Origin: Nanobdellota archaeon
Lineage (GTDB): Archaea; Nanobdellota; Nanobdellia; Woesearchaeales; B3-WOES
Length of the DNA stretch: 22,074 nt
Reading direction: 5' to 3'
Assembly (NCBI GenBank): GCA_023131705.1
Contig: JAGLZG010000169.1
Span: 1-22,074 of the forward strand
Part shown: piece by piece, positions 13,963 to 22,074 of the stretch
Numbering within the stretch: position 1 is the stretch's first letter
How the letters are laid out: every line of letters starts with the position of its first letter
Position numbers and translations under genes: made by a program
Notes under the pieces: model-generated
Databases searched by the model: none
What the model was told of the DNA's origin: nothing
The model's input: the letters and a program-made list of their open reading frames with translations, nothing else

Positions 13963-15187
13963 TTTTAACCTCCATAACTTTACTTTTTATTTCTCCTTTT
14001 CTGAGTATGATATCTATTAAGTCATTTATTTTAACATCTTTTGTGCTTTTTATTACTTTACCTTTACACATAGTAAGACTATATCCCCTTTCTAAAACTG
14101 CTTCGGGGTTTAGATTATCTAGTTTAGTAGTCAAGATTTCTAAATCATGTCTTTTTAATTTTAAGAATTGTAAGATAGCCCTATCAGATCTTAATATCAA
14201 TTCATCAATTTGCTGTAGATGTTGGTTGATAAAGTCAAGTGGACGTTTAAAGATAGGTCTATCCATAAAAGATTTCAAATGTTGTCTTTTAAGCTCTATT
14301 GTCCTTTTTGTTTTTTGTAACAATCTTTCTCGTAGGTGATTTATATTACTTAATAATTCGTTCTTATCTTTAACTGCTATTTCAGCAGCAGTAGAAGGGG
14401 TGGGAGCCCTATAATCAGCAACAAAATCTGATATTGTAAAATCGGTTTCATGTCCTACTGCAGAGATTATAGGTATTTTAGATTTAAATATTGCTCTCGC
14501 CACTATCTCCTCATTAAAACACCATAAATCCTCTAAAGAACCACCTCCTCTCCCAAGAATTATGATATCTACTCCTTTGATCTTGTTAAGCAATTCAATA
14601 GATTTTACAATATTTTCTGCGGCTCCACCACCTTGAACAAGTGTTGGTACTAATTTGATATTTATATTTGGAAATCTTCTTGTTAAATTTCTGATTAAGT
14701 CTCTTACTACAGCTCCTGTTGGAGATGTAATTATTCCTATGGTTCTTGGGAATTTTGGAATAGGTTTCTTATATTCTTTAGAGAATAAGCCTTCTTTTTC
14801 AAGTTTTTCTTTTAACTGTAGAAATTTTTGATGTAATTCCCCTAATCCGTCTTGGTACATCTCAGAAACGACTAATTGATAATTACCACGGGGTTTATAT
14901 ACATTAAGTGAGGACAATACTAAAACTTTCATACCATGTTCAGGATCAAATTTAAGCGAGGACACAGAATCTCTAAACATAATACAGCTTATTTGGCTTG
15001 TTTCATCTTTTAATGTAAAATACGAATGACCACTGCTATGTAAAGTATAGTTAGATATTTCCCCTCTTACCCATATATTAATTAATTGCGAATCATTTTC
15101 CAGTTTTTGTTTTATGTAATCTGTTAATTTATCTATAGTTATAATTTTAGATTCGGGTATATTTGGAATTTTTTGATTAGTTTCCAT
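13946..15187 (-). CDS. xseA: exonuclease VII large subunit
   Basis: 413 residues, full length. An N-terminal OB fold (VRGEISNYTLHSSGHSYFTL) is followed by the catalytic domain with GIITSPTGAVVRDL, GRGGGSLEDLWCFNEE at about 212-227 and GHETDFTISDFVADYRAPTP. A long coiled-coil region and a C-terminal LERGYSL finish it. The enzyme degrades single-stranded DNA from either end without metal and serves in mismatch repair and recombination in bacteria. It is rare in archaea; a transferred pair with xseB is likely. An AGGAA sequence before the ATG serves as a ribosome site. Confidence 0.96.
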   Translation of the reverse strand: METNQKIPNIPESKIITIDKLTDYIKQKLENDSQLINIWVRGEISNYTLHSSGHSYFTLKDETSQISCIMFRDSVSSLKFDPEHGMKVLVLSSLNVYKPRGNYQLVVSEMYQDGLGELHQKFLQLKEKLEKEGLFSKEYKKPIPKFPRTIGIITSPTGAVVRDLIRNLTRRFPNINIKLVPTLVQGGGAAENIVKSIELLNKIKGVDIIILGRGGGSLEDLWCFNEEIVARAIFKSKIPIISAVGHETDFTISDFVADYRAPTPSTAAEIAVKDKNELLSNINHLRERLLQKTKRTIELKRQHLKSFMDRPIFKRPLDFINQHLQQIDELILRSDRAILQFLKLKRHDLEILTTKLDNLNPEAVLERGYSLTMCKGKVIKSTKDVKINDLIDIILRKGEIKSKVMEVKNGKRK

Positions 15188-15270
15188 AGATATTCCTTTA
15201 CAAAAATTGCTTACTTTTTAGGTAGTTGCTTCCTTTTATTGTTTTCGGAAATGATTTTGAAAATGGCATT

Positions 15271-16305
15271 TTATTCAATAATACCTTGATCTTTATAAAG
15301 TTTTATAACTGGTTCATATTTATGAAGATTGCTTATCGAACCATCATTGTGTATTTGTTTTATTCCCTCTGCGATTAATGGTGCTACTGATATTATGCTA
15401 ACTTTTTTATGTTTTTTCATTTTTTGGCTTAGTGGAATTGTATCAGAAATCAATATTTCCTCTATTGTTCCATCTGATAATGCTTTTTCAATCTTTTCTT
15501 CTGCATCTTCACTATGAACAGCATGAGGATACGCAGCATAAACTTTTAGTGCGCCTCTTTTCTTTAATTCTTCTGCACCACCTACTAAAGTTCCTAATGT
15601 ATCACCTATATCATCATATATTCCAATCATTTTATCTTTTACACAACCAATAATATCAAAAATCTCAGAAACATTTGGTCTTGACCTATGTTTGTGAATC
15701 ATACTTAACCCAGCCTCAACATTAAGATTTTCTCTCATCAATTTTGAGACATATCTTATTCTTTCCATACCACCAGCATCTGGAGAGTTTAGTATAAATT
15801 CATATTTTTTGTTTTGTTTCGCAATAGAAGCAAAATAATGTGCTGCAATAGGTTCAAACTCAAGATTATCAAACAACATGCCTAATGAATCATATGTACT
15901 TCCGATTGTTCTCGTATGAATGTTCTGAGTTAATAATCCATCTACACTTCTTGCTTTAAGATTCTGTGCGATAACAACAGAATTTATTGGTTGTTTTGGT
16001 TTTGTTTTTCGTTCTGCTCTAGACCCAAAAGCAAAAGGCATCACAACTCTTAATCTTTTGCAAGCGCCGCTTTTCAATCCATTTAATAATAGGTCTAATT
16101 CATATAATCTTTGACCTTTATGACCATAATAAGATTGAAAAACAAAAACATCTGTACCACGCACATTTTCATTTATATTCCAAGACAAATCTCCATCTTT
16201 AAATTTTATTCTCTCCGCATTACTGGGTTTAATTCTAAGAATTTTACAAACCTTTTTTGATAGCTCATTCTTTTGCCCAGCATCAAATATTTTTAATTTA
16301 TCCAT
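15271..16305 (-). CDS. prs: ribose-phosphate pyrophosphokinase (PRPP synthetase), divergent
   Basis: 344 residues, somewhat longer than the usual 290-315. I take the ATG at 16305; a TTG at 16317 is also possible. It makes PRPP from ribose 5-phosphate and ATP for nucleotide, His and Trp synthesis. Visible are VVMPFAFGSRAERK, which stands for the FAYARQDRK loop with one extra residue, SPDAGGMERIRYV, and the PRPP loop DDIGDTLGTLVGGAEELK. The loop differences suggest a distinct subfamily, but the core is intact. It is upstream of xseA by 83 bp and has its own promoter. Confidence 0.88.
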   Translation of the reverse strand: MDKLKIFDAGQKNELSKKVCKILRIKPSNAERIKFKDGDLSWNINENVRGTDVFVFQSYYGHKGQRLYELDLLLNGLKSGACKRLRVVMPFAFGSRAERKTKPKQPINSVVIAQNLKARSVDGLLTQNIHTRTIGSTYDSLGMLFDNLEFEPIAAHYFASIAKQNKKYEFILNSPDAGGMERIRYVSKLMRENLNVEAGLSMIHKHRSRPNVSEIFDIIGCVKDKMIGIYDDIGDTLGTLVGGAEELKKRGALKVYAAYPHAVHSEDAEEKIEKALSDGTIEEILISDTIPLSQKMKKHKKVSIISVAPLIAEGIKQIHNDGSISNLHKYEPVIKLYKDQGIIE

Positions 16306-16334
16306 TTCCCCCAACAAAGAATAACCAACTGGGA

Positions 16335-16344
16335 ATATATAAAA
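16335..16344 (-). promoter_or_regulatory. TATA box for prs
   Basis: Minus-strand TTTATATATT about 34 nt before the ATG at 16305, leaving a very short leader with a GGGGG run. Confidence 0.4.
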
Positions 16345-16366
16345 GTTTCTATTCTATAATAACAAA

Positions 16367-17689
16367 TTAAAACTCAAACTCCTTCTTCTTTGCCTCCATT
16401 GCTGTAGGAGCTCCTCCCCCGTGCCATGTTAACCTGGGCCTTACTCTCATTGGATATAATCTTTCGTTTATGTCATCAAATACAATTGCTGCTCCGGAAA
16501 CACTTGGAAGATAGTTCAACTGCTTATCCAGGCCTTCCCTCATATAACTCTGCATTAAAGTGCCCAAAGAATCTATATCGACCTTTGCAGTAACCCTGTG
16601 CGCAATTATAACATCTGACTGCGTCATAACATCTGTATGTATTTTTCCAGGCTGCTGTGAAGCTAAAATCAGGCTGATTCCTGGCTGTCTCCCTTCTCTT
16701 AATATTGTTATCAGGGCGTCACTGGCAGTTGTCTTTCCCTGATTTGGCAAAAACTCATGCGCCTCATCTATGATAAGCCATACAAGAGGTTTCTCCCTCT
16801 TTTTTTCTGTATCTTCTGACAGATAAAATGAAGAAGCATGTACACTTTCATACTCCTCTGATTTCCTTGCTATCATCCTGTCTAAAAAAAGCTTTTTTGA
16901 AACCAACCCAATTACCAAAGCCCTTATTCCTTCTGCGCCTGGTGTTATAGAATAACAGCTTACATCAAGGATAGTTATCTGCCCGCCCTTGACAAGCTCA
17001 TCAATAGGTGTTCCTTCCCTGTCAAACAACCCCCATGATTTAGCATTAATAAATCTGTTTACAGCAGCCTCCTGAATATGCTTTTGAACATCCTTATCAT
17101 CCCTGCACAACTTAATTGCATCATCAATATCAAAATTCTTTCCCTTATCCACTAATTCTGATATTATCTTCTCTATAAAAACGCCTAACTCACTGTTAAC
17201 GTCAACATTAAAAGTCAGGCACCAGTCACTTGCGCTTAACTCAGATGGCTTAACAGAAAAAGAAAAATCAGTTGGTATTCCCTTTTCTTTAAATTGCTTA
17301 TAATAACCTTTAGGTGTATATATTTGCACATTTAATGACTGCTCTTTTAATCCCCACTCATCTAACAATTCTTTTTCCTGTTTATTAGGATATTTCATAG
17401 TCCAGTAAATGCCCATTGTATCAAGCAGAACAACAGAAATATTTGATGAAATCTCTTTTGGCAGAGCAGACATTCCCTCTGCTATTACGCCCATGCTATA
17501 GCTTTTTCCGCTGCCTCTTTTTCCGCAAACAAATACAACATGGCTCTTTGCAACATCCATATAGATTGGATTAGAAAGGGATGTAACCTGCCCCATCTTA
17601 ACATATTGTTTCCCTAATAAAATCGTCCCTTTTGTCCCGTACTTTTCCCTGTCAGAGACAGTTCTTCCAATAATTATCTCATATACCAT
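16367..17689 (-). CDS. HerA/DUF87-type P-loop ATPase
   Basis: 440 residues from the ATG at 17689; a GTG at 17704 is an alternative. A short N-terminal barrel-like segment (MVYEIIIGRTVSDREKYGTK, then LLGKQYV) is followed by Walker A GKRGSGKS at 56-63, Walker B WLIIDEAHEF at about 305, and an SLILASQQP sensor. The C-terminus has an arginine-rich end (MRVRPRL) before a GGG turn. HerA-family hexamers translocate DNA, often with the nuclease NurA. No nurA is next to it, so whether it is a repair helicase or another DUF87 pump is open. Confidence 0.88.
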   Translation of the reverse strand: MVYEIIIGRTVSDREKYGTKGTILLGKQYVKMGQVTSLSNPIYMDVAKSHVVFVCGKRGSGKSYSMGVIAEGMSALPKEISSNISVVLLDTMGIYWTMKYPNKQEKELLDEWGLKEQSLNVQIYTPKGYYKQFKEKGIPTDFSFSVKPSELSASDWCLTFNVDVNSELGVFIEKIISELVDKGKNFDIDDAIKLCRDDKDVQKHIQEAAVNRFINAKSWGLFDREGTPIDELVKGGQITILDVSCYSITPGAEGIRALVIGLVSKKLFLDRMIARKSEEYESVHASSFYLSEDTEKKREKPLVWLIIDEAHEFLPNQGKTTASDALITILREGRQPGISLILASQQPGKIHTDVMTQSDVIIAHRVTAKVDIDSLGTLMQSYMREGLDKQLNYLPSVSGAAIVFDDINERLYPMRVRPRLTWHGGGAPTAMEAKKKEFEF

Positions 17690-17798
17690 TATATGATTAT
17701 ACACCTTATAGCTATTATAAAGCTTTTTTTAAACTTTAAAGTAGACAAAATCCAAAACTTTATTAATGTGTTGTTTTTCCAACAAATGGTGATGATAA

Positions 17799-18512
17799 AT
17801 GGATGAACAAAAAGAGAATGATTTTAATGAAGACGCAGAATTCAATGAGCTGGTTGAGGAAAATAATAAAAAAATTGATAATAAAAAAGCCTGTAAAAAA
17901 AAGAATATAAAAAAGAAAATTCCTTCTGATATTTCAATAAAATTGTCTGACAAACTCAGGGGATGCAAAAAATGCCTTGCCCCTTATATTATAAAAATAA
18001 ATTCATTCTTTAACAAACTTATAAATCTTATCAAAAAAAGAAAAAAAGGCAAAAAACAGAATAGTGTTGCTGCAGTTATTGCAATCATCGCTATTTTTGC
18101 CCTAAGTGCATTCATCCTGAATATAGACAAAATATTTCCTGATAATGAGGAAATAATAGTAAATAATGAAGAAATAACAGAAAATGCTGGCATAGAATTA
18201 ACAGGCGCATCAACATATTCTGAGTGCTCAGCTAAACAAGGCCTAAGTAAAGGAACAGTCCTGTTCATCTATTCAGATAGTTGCCCTCATTGCACAAGAA
18301 TGAAGCCAATATTAACTGGCCTTGAATCAAATGGCTATGATTTCTACTGGGTAACATCAGGAGATAATAAAGCAAGAGCTGTTATTTCATCCTGTTTCAA
18401 AGATGTAATAAGCAGTTATGTGCCCCAGTTTATCTGCTCATCCAATGGCAAATCAATTGTTGGTGGAAAGTCAAAAGAAACCCTGAAATCATTTGCAGAT
18501 GATTGTAAGTGA
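17799..18512 (+). CDS. membrane-anchored thioredoxin-fold protein with CPHC active site
   Basis: 237 residues. A long charged, lysine-rich N-terminal cytosolic region carries C32, C56 and C59. One hydrophobic helix follows at about 88-109 (SVAAVIAIIAIFALSAFILN), and then an outside linker. The C-terminal thioredoxin-like domain (about 135-237) has TVLFIYSDSCPHCTRMKPIL with C162-P-H-C165 and a cis-Pro-like SSYVPQFIC. It probably forms, breaks or shuffles disulfides outside the cell. GGTGAT lies about 5 nt before the ATG as a ribosome site. It has no obvious operon partner. Confidence 0.88.
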   Translation: MDEQKENDFNEDAEFNELVEENNKKIDNKKACKKKNIKKKIPSDISIKLSDKLRGCKKCLAPYIIKINSFFNKLINLIKKRKKGKKQNSVAAVIAIIAIFALSAFILNIDKIFPDNEEIIVNNEEITENAGIELTGASTYSECSAKQGLSKGTVLFIYSDSCPHCTRMKPILTGLESNGYDFYWVTSGDNKARAVISSCFKDVISSYVPQFICSSNGKSIVGGKSKETLKSFADDCK

Positions 18513-18574
18513 TTTGATTAGATGAATAAAAGTTGGGTTAATGGGTGTTAAGTTCAATCGCTACAGGCGTATTT

Positions 18575-19468
18575 TTAAGGCATATGACAATTAGGTAGAA
18601 GGCCAGAAATTATCCTAGTAATCAAATCATTAGTTATCTCAAATTCTTTTCCTTTTGAAACAAATTTTCCATCTACTCCTTTTATTGGATTATCCCAAAA
18701 ATCCCAATAGAGGGGGTCTTTGATGTTTTTGACAAATACAACTCCTAAAAAATTTTCTTTTTCAATGATATTTCCTTTCTTGATTCTAATACAATGATCA
18801 TCATCTTGAATAATACCTTCTGAAATCTCTAGTATATAACTTTCATCTGGAAAGCATACCTTAAAGTTAATCATATCTACATCCCTATTTCCTCTATTAA
18901 TTCCATAGATTTCATATGCTAGACATTTTGGACAATTTTTTTCCAAATAATCTAATGTTTCTCTAGATGGTATAGTTGAAGCAATATCTCTGAATTTTTG
19001 ATTTTTGTTTTTAAGATCAACTGGCAAGTCTTCTTCTTCAACAATCCTATTAGCATTATCAAAAGTCCAGAATAAACACCATTCATCATCATTTAACTCA
19101 TCCTTAACGTTAAATTGTAATGGTCGCTTTTGATTATGCCATTCAGGTATTACTCCGATTTCTACAAAAGTATTCAAGAAATCTACTTTTTCTTCTTCAC
19201 TTAAATTTTCTATTTTGTTCTGATTCTCCAGCATAGCAATAGAATTAATTGAAAGATAAATGTCTGCTTCTTTATCTAATACATATTTATCCCACATATA
19301 ATTTATATTACTGGTATTTACAGCTACTAATACAGTTACACCTATTCCAAGAATAAAAATAATAATAGTCAATGCTACTGTATATTTCTTATAATGTTTC
19401 CAATAAATATGTGAGATTAAACCAATTCTACTTTCACAAGTTCTATTACATATTGGGCAATCAGGCAT
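18575..19468 (-). CDS. zinc-finger plus transmembrane protein of unknown function
   Basis: 297 residues from the ATG at 19468, which follows the flpA stop by one base and starts directly before the finger; a longer frame into flpA is rejected. MPDCPICNRTCESRIGLISH continues IYWKH, giving a C2H2-like finger (C4, C7, H20, H25). One membrane helix follows (VALTIIIFILGIGVTVLVAV, about 31-50). About 245 residues outside contain several Cys and no known domain. It may be co-transcribed with nop5 and flpA, an odd neighbour for an RNA-modification operon. Confidence 0.75.
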   Translation of the reverse strand: MPDCPICNRTCESRIGLISHIYWKHYKKYTVALTIIIFILGIGVTVLVAVNTSNINYMWDKYVLDKEADIYLSINSIAMLENQNKIENLSEEEKVDFLNTFVEIGVIPEWHNQKRPLQFNVKDELNDDEWCLFWTFDNANRIVEEEDLPVDLKNKNQKFRDIASTIPSRETLDYLEKNCPKCLAYEIYGINRGNRDVDMINFKVCFPDESYILEISEGIIQDDDHCIRIKKGNIIEKENFLGVVFVKNIKDPLYWDFWDNPIKGVDGKFVSKGKEFEITNDLITRIISGLLPNCHMP

Positions 19469-19469
19469 T

Positions 19470-20147
19470 TTATTTCTTCTTACAAACAAACATGCAATGA
19501 TCCATCTCAAAAGGCTCTAGTTTTCTCTCATCTATTATTATCAGTTTCTTAGAAATCTCTTCTCTTACCTTCTTGAATATAACACTGGGTTTTGCGCTGA
19601 CATCAACGCTTCTTGCCTTGAGAGCAAGCAAAGCATAACCCTCTTTCTTCAAAAACATATCGCAGTTCTTCAGGAATATCTGTGCCTGGTTTTTCTGCGC
19701 AACATCCTGATAGACAATATCCACTTCCTTGCTTATCTTGTCTTTATAGCTTTCCGGATTATTTGCATCTTCCAGCAAAGGAGCCATATTCTTTCTTTTC
19801 TCGCAGACAAACACAAGATCACGGACAACCCTTGGCGCAAAATCAAGGGCAAAAACAAAGCCATTCTCCCCGACAATATCAGAAACATGCGAAGCAGTTG
19901 TCCCTGATGCTGCTCCAAGATACAAAACAACATCATCCTTCCTTATCCCGGTATTAGGGCATCCTTTTAAAATAGCAGCAGCAAGCTTTGATTTATTTGA
20001 AACCCATTCCCTGTATTCTTCTCCATCCTGGTTAAACAACCTCTCACCATAAACACTAACTCCTTTAACAAGATTCTTGGTTAAAAGTATATTTCTCCTT
20101 CCTAACTGGGTTTCATAAACCTCAAAGATCTTACTTTTCTTTATCAT
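19470..20147 (-). CDS. flpA: fibrillarin-like rRNA/tRNA 2'-O-methyltransferase
   Basis: 225 residues, normal length. The N-terminal part has RRNILLTKNLVKGVSVYGER and YREWVSNKSKLAAAI. The SAM-binding Rossmann domain has VLYLGAASGTTASHVSDIVG, VFALDFAPRVVRDL and QDVAQKNQ, and the later ALKARSVD. It is the methyltransferase of the C/D-box sRNP, working with Nop5, L7Ae and guide RNA. Its ATG overlaps the nop5 stop by 4 bp. Confidence 0.97.
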   Translation of the reverse strand: MIKKSKIFEVYETQLGRRNILLTKNLVKGVSVYGERLFNQDGEEYREWVSNKSKLAAAILKGCPNTGIRKDDVVLYLGAASGTTASHVSDIVGENGFVFALDFAPRVVRDLVFVCEKRKNMAPLLEDANNPESYKDKISKEVDIVYQDVAQKNQAQIFLKNCDMFLKKEGYALLALKARSVDVSAKPSVIFKKVREEISKKLIIIDERKLEPFEMDHCMFVCKKK

Positions 20148-20866
20148 CCAAACCTCTCCTCCAGCCCTTTTATTAATTCATCACCAATAAACTTTCCTTT
20201 GAAATAATCAACCCTGGCAGCGATGCTGATCTTATCAGCCAGTGCTCTTGCTATCTTGCCATGATCTTTCCTGTTTGCCTTCATAATCAAAGGATGCTCG
20301 TGCAAGACACCATACTTAGGGCACTTGCTTCCGCTTTTTATATGCCTGAACAAAGCCTTCTCTGCCCCTAATAACTGAACAGTGGAAGATGGCAGCATAA
20401 TCAATCTTTTCAGACTTCCTGCATGCTGCAATAGCCTTGCTCCAATAACGCTTCCGGCAACAGCAGTTGCATTTGGCATGACCTTTTTCATCATTTTCTC
20501 AAGACATATTTCCTGCTCATCTCTAAACTCAAAAACATCCTTGATCTTTTTTGCAAGATTAAATATTGGCTTTAAATCTTCTTTACTAAGCTCTGCTCCC
20601 ATGCTTTGCTTTATTTTTTTATCCTTCCCGCTTAAGATTAATTCAACAAACCTGGCATGATCCTGTATCTCTTTGCTAAACTCAGGATTATAGTAGGAAT
20701 ACCACTCCCTCAAATCCTTTGCAAGAATATTTATTATCTTGTTTAAATCATCAATATTGTTTATAATCTGCACTATCAATAAATCATCTGTAACAGAAGC
20801 CTTTATCTTTCTCTTTGTCTCCTCAAGATTCTTCTTATAAAAATCAATAAATTTTTTATCAGCCAT
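20144..20866 (-). CDS. nop5: Nop5-type C/D-box sRNP protein lacking the N-terminal fibrillarin-binding domain
   Basis: 240 residues, where archaeal Nop5 proteins usually have about 370-410. The coiled coil begins almost at residue 1 (KSVTDDLLIVQIIN region, then LREWYSYYNPEF). The Nop domain is complete: AVAGSVIGARLLQHAGSLKR, LPSSTVQLLGAEKALFRHIK and GSKCPKYGVLHEHPLI. What is missing is the roughly 120-residue N-terminal domain that docks fibrillarin in known sRNPs. No coding sequence for it lies upstream: the TATA box for this start is 28 nt away. Overlap with flpA shows they still act together. Confidence 0.94.
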   Translation of the reverse strand: MADKKFIDFYKKNLEETKRKIKASVTDDLLIVQIINNIDDLNKIINILAKDLREWYSYYNPEFSKEIQDHARFVELILSGKDKKIKQSMGAELSKEDLKPIFNLAKKIKDVFEFRDEQEICLEKMMKKVMPNATAVAGSVIGARLLQHAGSLKRLIMLPSSTVQLLGAEKALFRHIKSGSKCPKYGVLHEHPLIMKANRKDHGKIARALADKISIAARVDYFKGKFIGDELIKGLEERFG

Positions 20867-20889
20867 TACTATCTAAAAATTAATAAGAG

Positions 20890-20899
20890 TATTTAAATA
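20890..20899 (-). promoter_or_regulatory. TATA box for nop5-flpA
   Basis: TATTTAAATA-like box centred about 28 nt before the nop5 ATG at 20866, which fixes the short start. Confidence 0.55.
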
Positions 20900-20920
20900 T
20901 TGCTTTAAATATTCATAAAC

Positions 20921-20928
20921 TATATAAA
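20921..20928 (+). promoter_or_regulatory. TATA box for porG-porA
   Basis: TATATAAA centred 27 nt before the porG ATG at 20952, giving a leaderless start. The gap 20867-20951 is a back-to-back promoter region and holds nothing else visible. Confidence 0.6.
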
Positions 20929-20951
20929 CCTTTAACATATCAAAATTTAAA

Positions 20952-21422
20952 ATGATAGAAATTGTAATTCATGGATTAGGTGGCCAGGGGGCTGTAACAG
21001 CAGCGCAGATATTAGCAACAGCAGCATTTTATGATGGAAAATACAGCCAGGCATTTCCAATGTTTGGTGTTGAAAGAAGAGGAACTCCTGTTCAGGCGTT
21101 TGTTAGGATTTCTGATAAAAAAATTAATCTAAGATCACAAATCTATGAACCTGATTACAATATCATATTAGAGCCTAAATTAATAGAAAAAGCAAAATCA
21201 GGCAGGATAATAATAAATAGTAAAGAAAAAATCAAAAATGCTTATTGTTTTGATGCTGGCCAGGATTTTGTAAATACAGTAATGATTGTAGTATTTGCCA
21301 AAATTACTAAGTTAGTCTCAAAAGATTCATTATTAAAAGCTATTGGAGATAGATTTAAATCTAAACCAGAAGCGCTTAAAAAGAATAAGGAAATATTAGA
21401 AAAAGTCTGGAACAAACAATGA
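20952..21422 (+). CDS. porG: pyruvate:ferredoxin oxidoreductase gamma subunit
   Basis: 156 residues, a little short of the usual 175-185. IEIVIHGLGGQGAVTAAQIL, then YSQAFPMFGVERRGTPVQAF and R-x-QIYEPDYNII, are diagnostic of the POR/VOR gamma family. The subunit belongs to the enzyme that converts pyruvate, CoA and oxidised ferredoxin to acetyl-CoA, CO2 and reduced ferredoxin in the cytoplasm. It overlaps porA by 4 bp. The ferredoxin-like delta subunit that often lies between gamma and alpha is not here. Confidence 0.92.
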   Translation: MIEIVIHGLGGQGAVTAAQILATAAFYDGKYSQAFPMFGVERRGTPVQAFVRISDKKINLRSQIYEPDYNIILEPKLIEKAKSGRIIINSKEKIKNAYCFDAGQDFVNTVMIVVFAKITKLVSKDSLLKAIGDRFKSKPEALKKNKEILEKVWNKQ

Positions 21423-22074
21423 AAAAAATTCAGGAATGCAGCAAAGCAGTGGCAGAAGCTGTCAAATTATGCAGGCCAAAAGTTATAGCAGCCTATCCAA
21501 TAACCCCCCAAACGCATATAGTTGAAGCACTTGCGGATCTTGTTGGAAATAAAGAGCTTGATGCAGAATATATTAATGTTGAATCAGAGCATTCAGCTTT
21601 AAGCGCATGTGTTGGGGCTCAGGCAACTGGTATCAGGACATTTACAGCAACATGCTCCCAGGGACTGGCCTTGATGCATGAGATTTTATTTGTTGCATCT
21701 GGTTTAAGATTGCCAATTGTTATGGCTGTTGCAAATAGGGCATTATCAGCTCCTATCTCAATCTGGAATGACCATTCTGACAGTATAGCAGCACGTGATT
21801 CTGGATGGATACAGTTATATGTTGAAAGTTCACAAGAAGCATTTGATACAATAATCCAGGCCTACAAGATTGCAGAAAAATGCTTATTGCCTGTGATGGT
21901 CTGTTTGGATGGTTATATTTTAAGCCATCTTTATGAGCCAATTGACAATTTAACACAGCAGGAAGTTAATAAATTTTTGCCGGAATATAACCCAAAAATT
22001 AAATTAGACCCAAAAAATCCAATGACAATAGGGGCAATTGCAGATCCAAATTACTATATGGAATTTAAAAAAGA
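21419..22074 (+). CDS. porA: pyruvate:ferredoxin oxidoreductase alpha subunit, N-terminal part (runs off the window)
   Basis: 218 codons visible. AAYPITPQTHIVEALADLV, INVESEHSALSACVGAQATG, TATCSQGLALMHEILF and ISIWNDHSDSIAARDSGWIQ are typical of the POR alpha thiamine-pyrophosphate-enzyme pyrimidine domain; VESEHSA holds the glutamate that activates the cofactor. It would pair with beta (PorB), expected downstream. It starts with an ATG that overlaps the porG stop (ATGA). Confidence 0.94.
   Translation, partial: MKKIQECSKAVAEAVKLCRPKVIAAYPITPQTHIVEALADLVGNKELDAEYINVESEHSALSACVGAQATGIRTFTATCSQGLALMHEILFVASGLRLPIVMAVANRALSAPISIWNDHSDSIAARDSGWIQLYVESSQEAFDTIIQAYKIAEKCLLPVMVCLDGYILSHLYEPIDNLTQQEVNKFLPEYNPKIKLDPKNPMTIGAIADPNYYMEFKK

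Noticed and set aside
16306..16317. TTG start for PRPP synthetase
   Set aside because: An ATG four codons later is available and the gain is only four residues; not excluded, but less likely.
17789..17796. C-box-like GTGATGA before the thioredoxin-fold gene
   Set aside because: No D box or second C/D pair follows at the right distance; it is placed as a ribosome-binding site.
18513..18574. Possible RNA gene in the gap between converging genes
   Set aside because: No tRNA-like folding, C/D boxes or conserved motif is visible; it holds only the two gene ends.
19469..19510. Longer N-terminus for the zinc-finger membrane protein
   Set aside because: It would lie inside flpA in another frame, and the zinc finger starts right after the ATG at 19468.

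Overview
The window is AT-rich, gene-dense DNA from an archaeon, most likely a small-genome DPANN lineage of the Woesearchaeota/Pacearchaeota kind. The evidence is a fibrillarin/Nop5 pair, an archaeal NAC protein, an NreA repair protein ending in a PCNA-binding box, an archaeal/eukaryotic-type TrpRS, a HerA-like ATPase, a tRNA-Gly with a bulge-helix-bulge intron, and TATA boxes centred about 26-29 nt before start codons, which implies many leaderless transcripts. Several genes look bacterial in origin: an AlaRS of the bacterial/CPR-like form, exonuclease VII (xseA/xseB) and a YhaM-like OB/HD protein. The phylum is an inference; no marker tree could be run.

Layout. 1-2.7 kb: 5' part of alaS; a small membrane gene broken by one base in an A6 run; a divergent AbrB-type regulator, with three 19-bp palindromes spaced exactly 40 bp apart between the two; then an operon of AbrB-type antitoxin, RelE-type toxin and a HEPN/DUF4145-like protein. 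2.75-6.3 kb: nreA with a divergent DHH phosphoesterase. The last 30 bp of nreA, encoding its PIP box, recur exactly downstream and bracket a small cassette holding a 29-codon zinc-knuckle ORF and a signal-peptide membrane protein. 6.3-8.5 kb: intron-containing tRNA-Gly(UCC), a LmbE-family deacetylase overlapping a GT4 glycosyltransferase, then an array of short hairpins. 8.5-11.7 kb: NAC; an operon of two related helical proteins and a membrane protein; trpS; a small membrane protein. 11.7-12.1 kb: hairpins, a 37-bp repeat and a gene remnant. 12.1-16.3 kb: OB/HD protein with lost metal ligands, Cas4-like nuclease, xseB, xseA and PRPP synthetase. 16.4-18.5 kb: HerA-like ATPase and a membrane-anchored thioredoxin-fold protein. 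18.6-20.9 kb: nop5-flpA-zinc-finger/membrane protein operon, in which Nop5 lacks its fibrillarin-binding N-terminal domain. 20.95 kb to the end: porG and the start of porA, overlapping.

How the genes work together. NreA, DHH phosphoesterase, exonuclease VII, Cas4-like nuclease and HerA-like ATPase give the window a DNA-processing theme. AlaRS, TrpRS, tRNA-Gly, NAC and Nop5/fibrillarin serve translation and RNA modification. The least explained and most interesting parts are the nreA-tail duplication around a cassette, the phased triple operator, the HEPN-extended toxin-antitoxin operon, the paralog pair at 8.8-9.8 kb, the hairpin arrays and the shortened Nop5.
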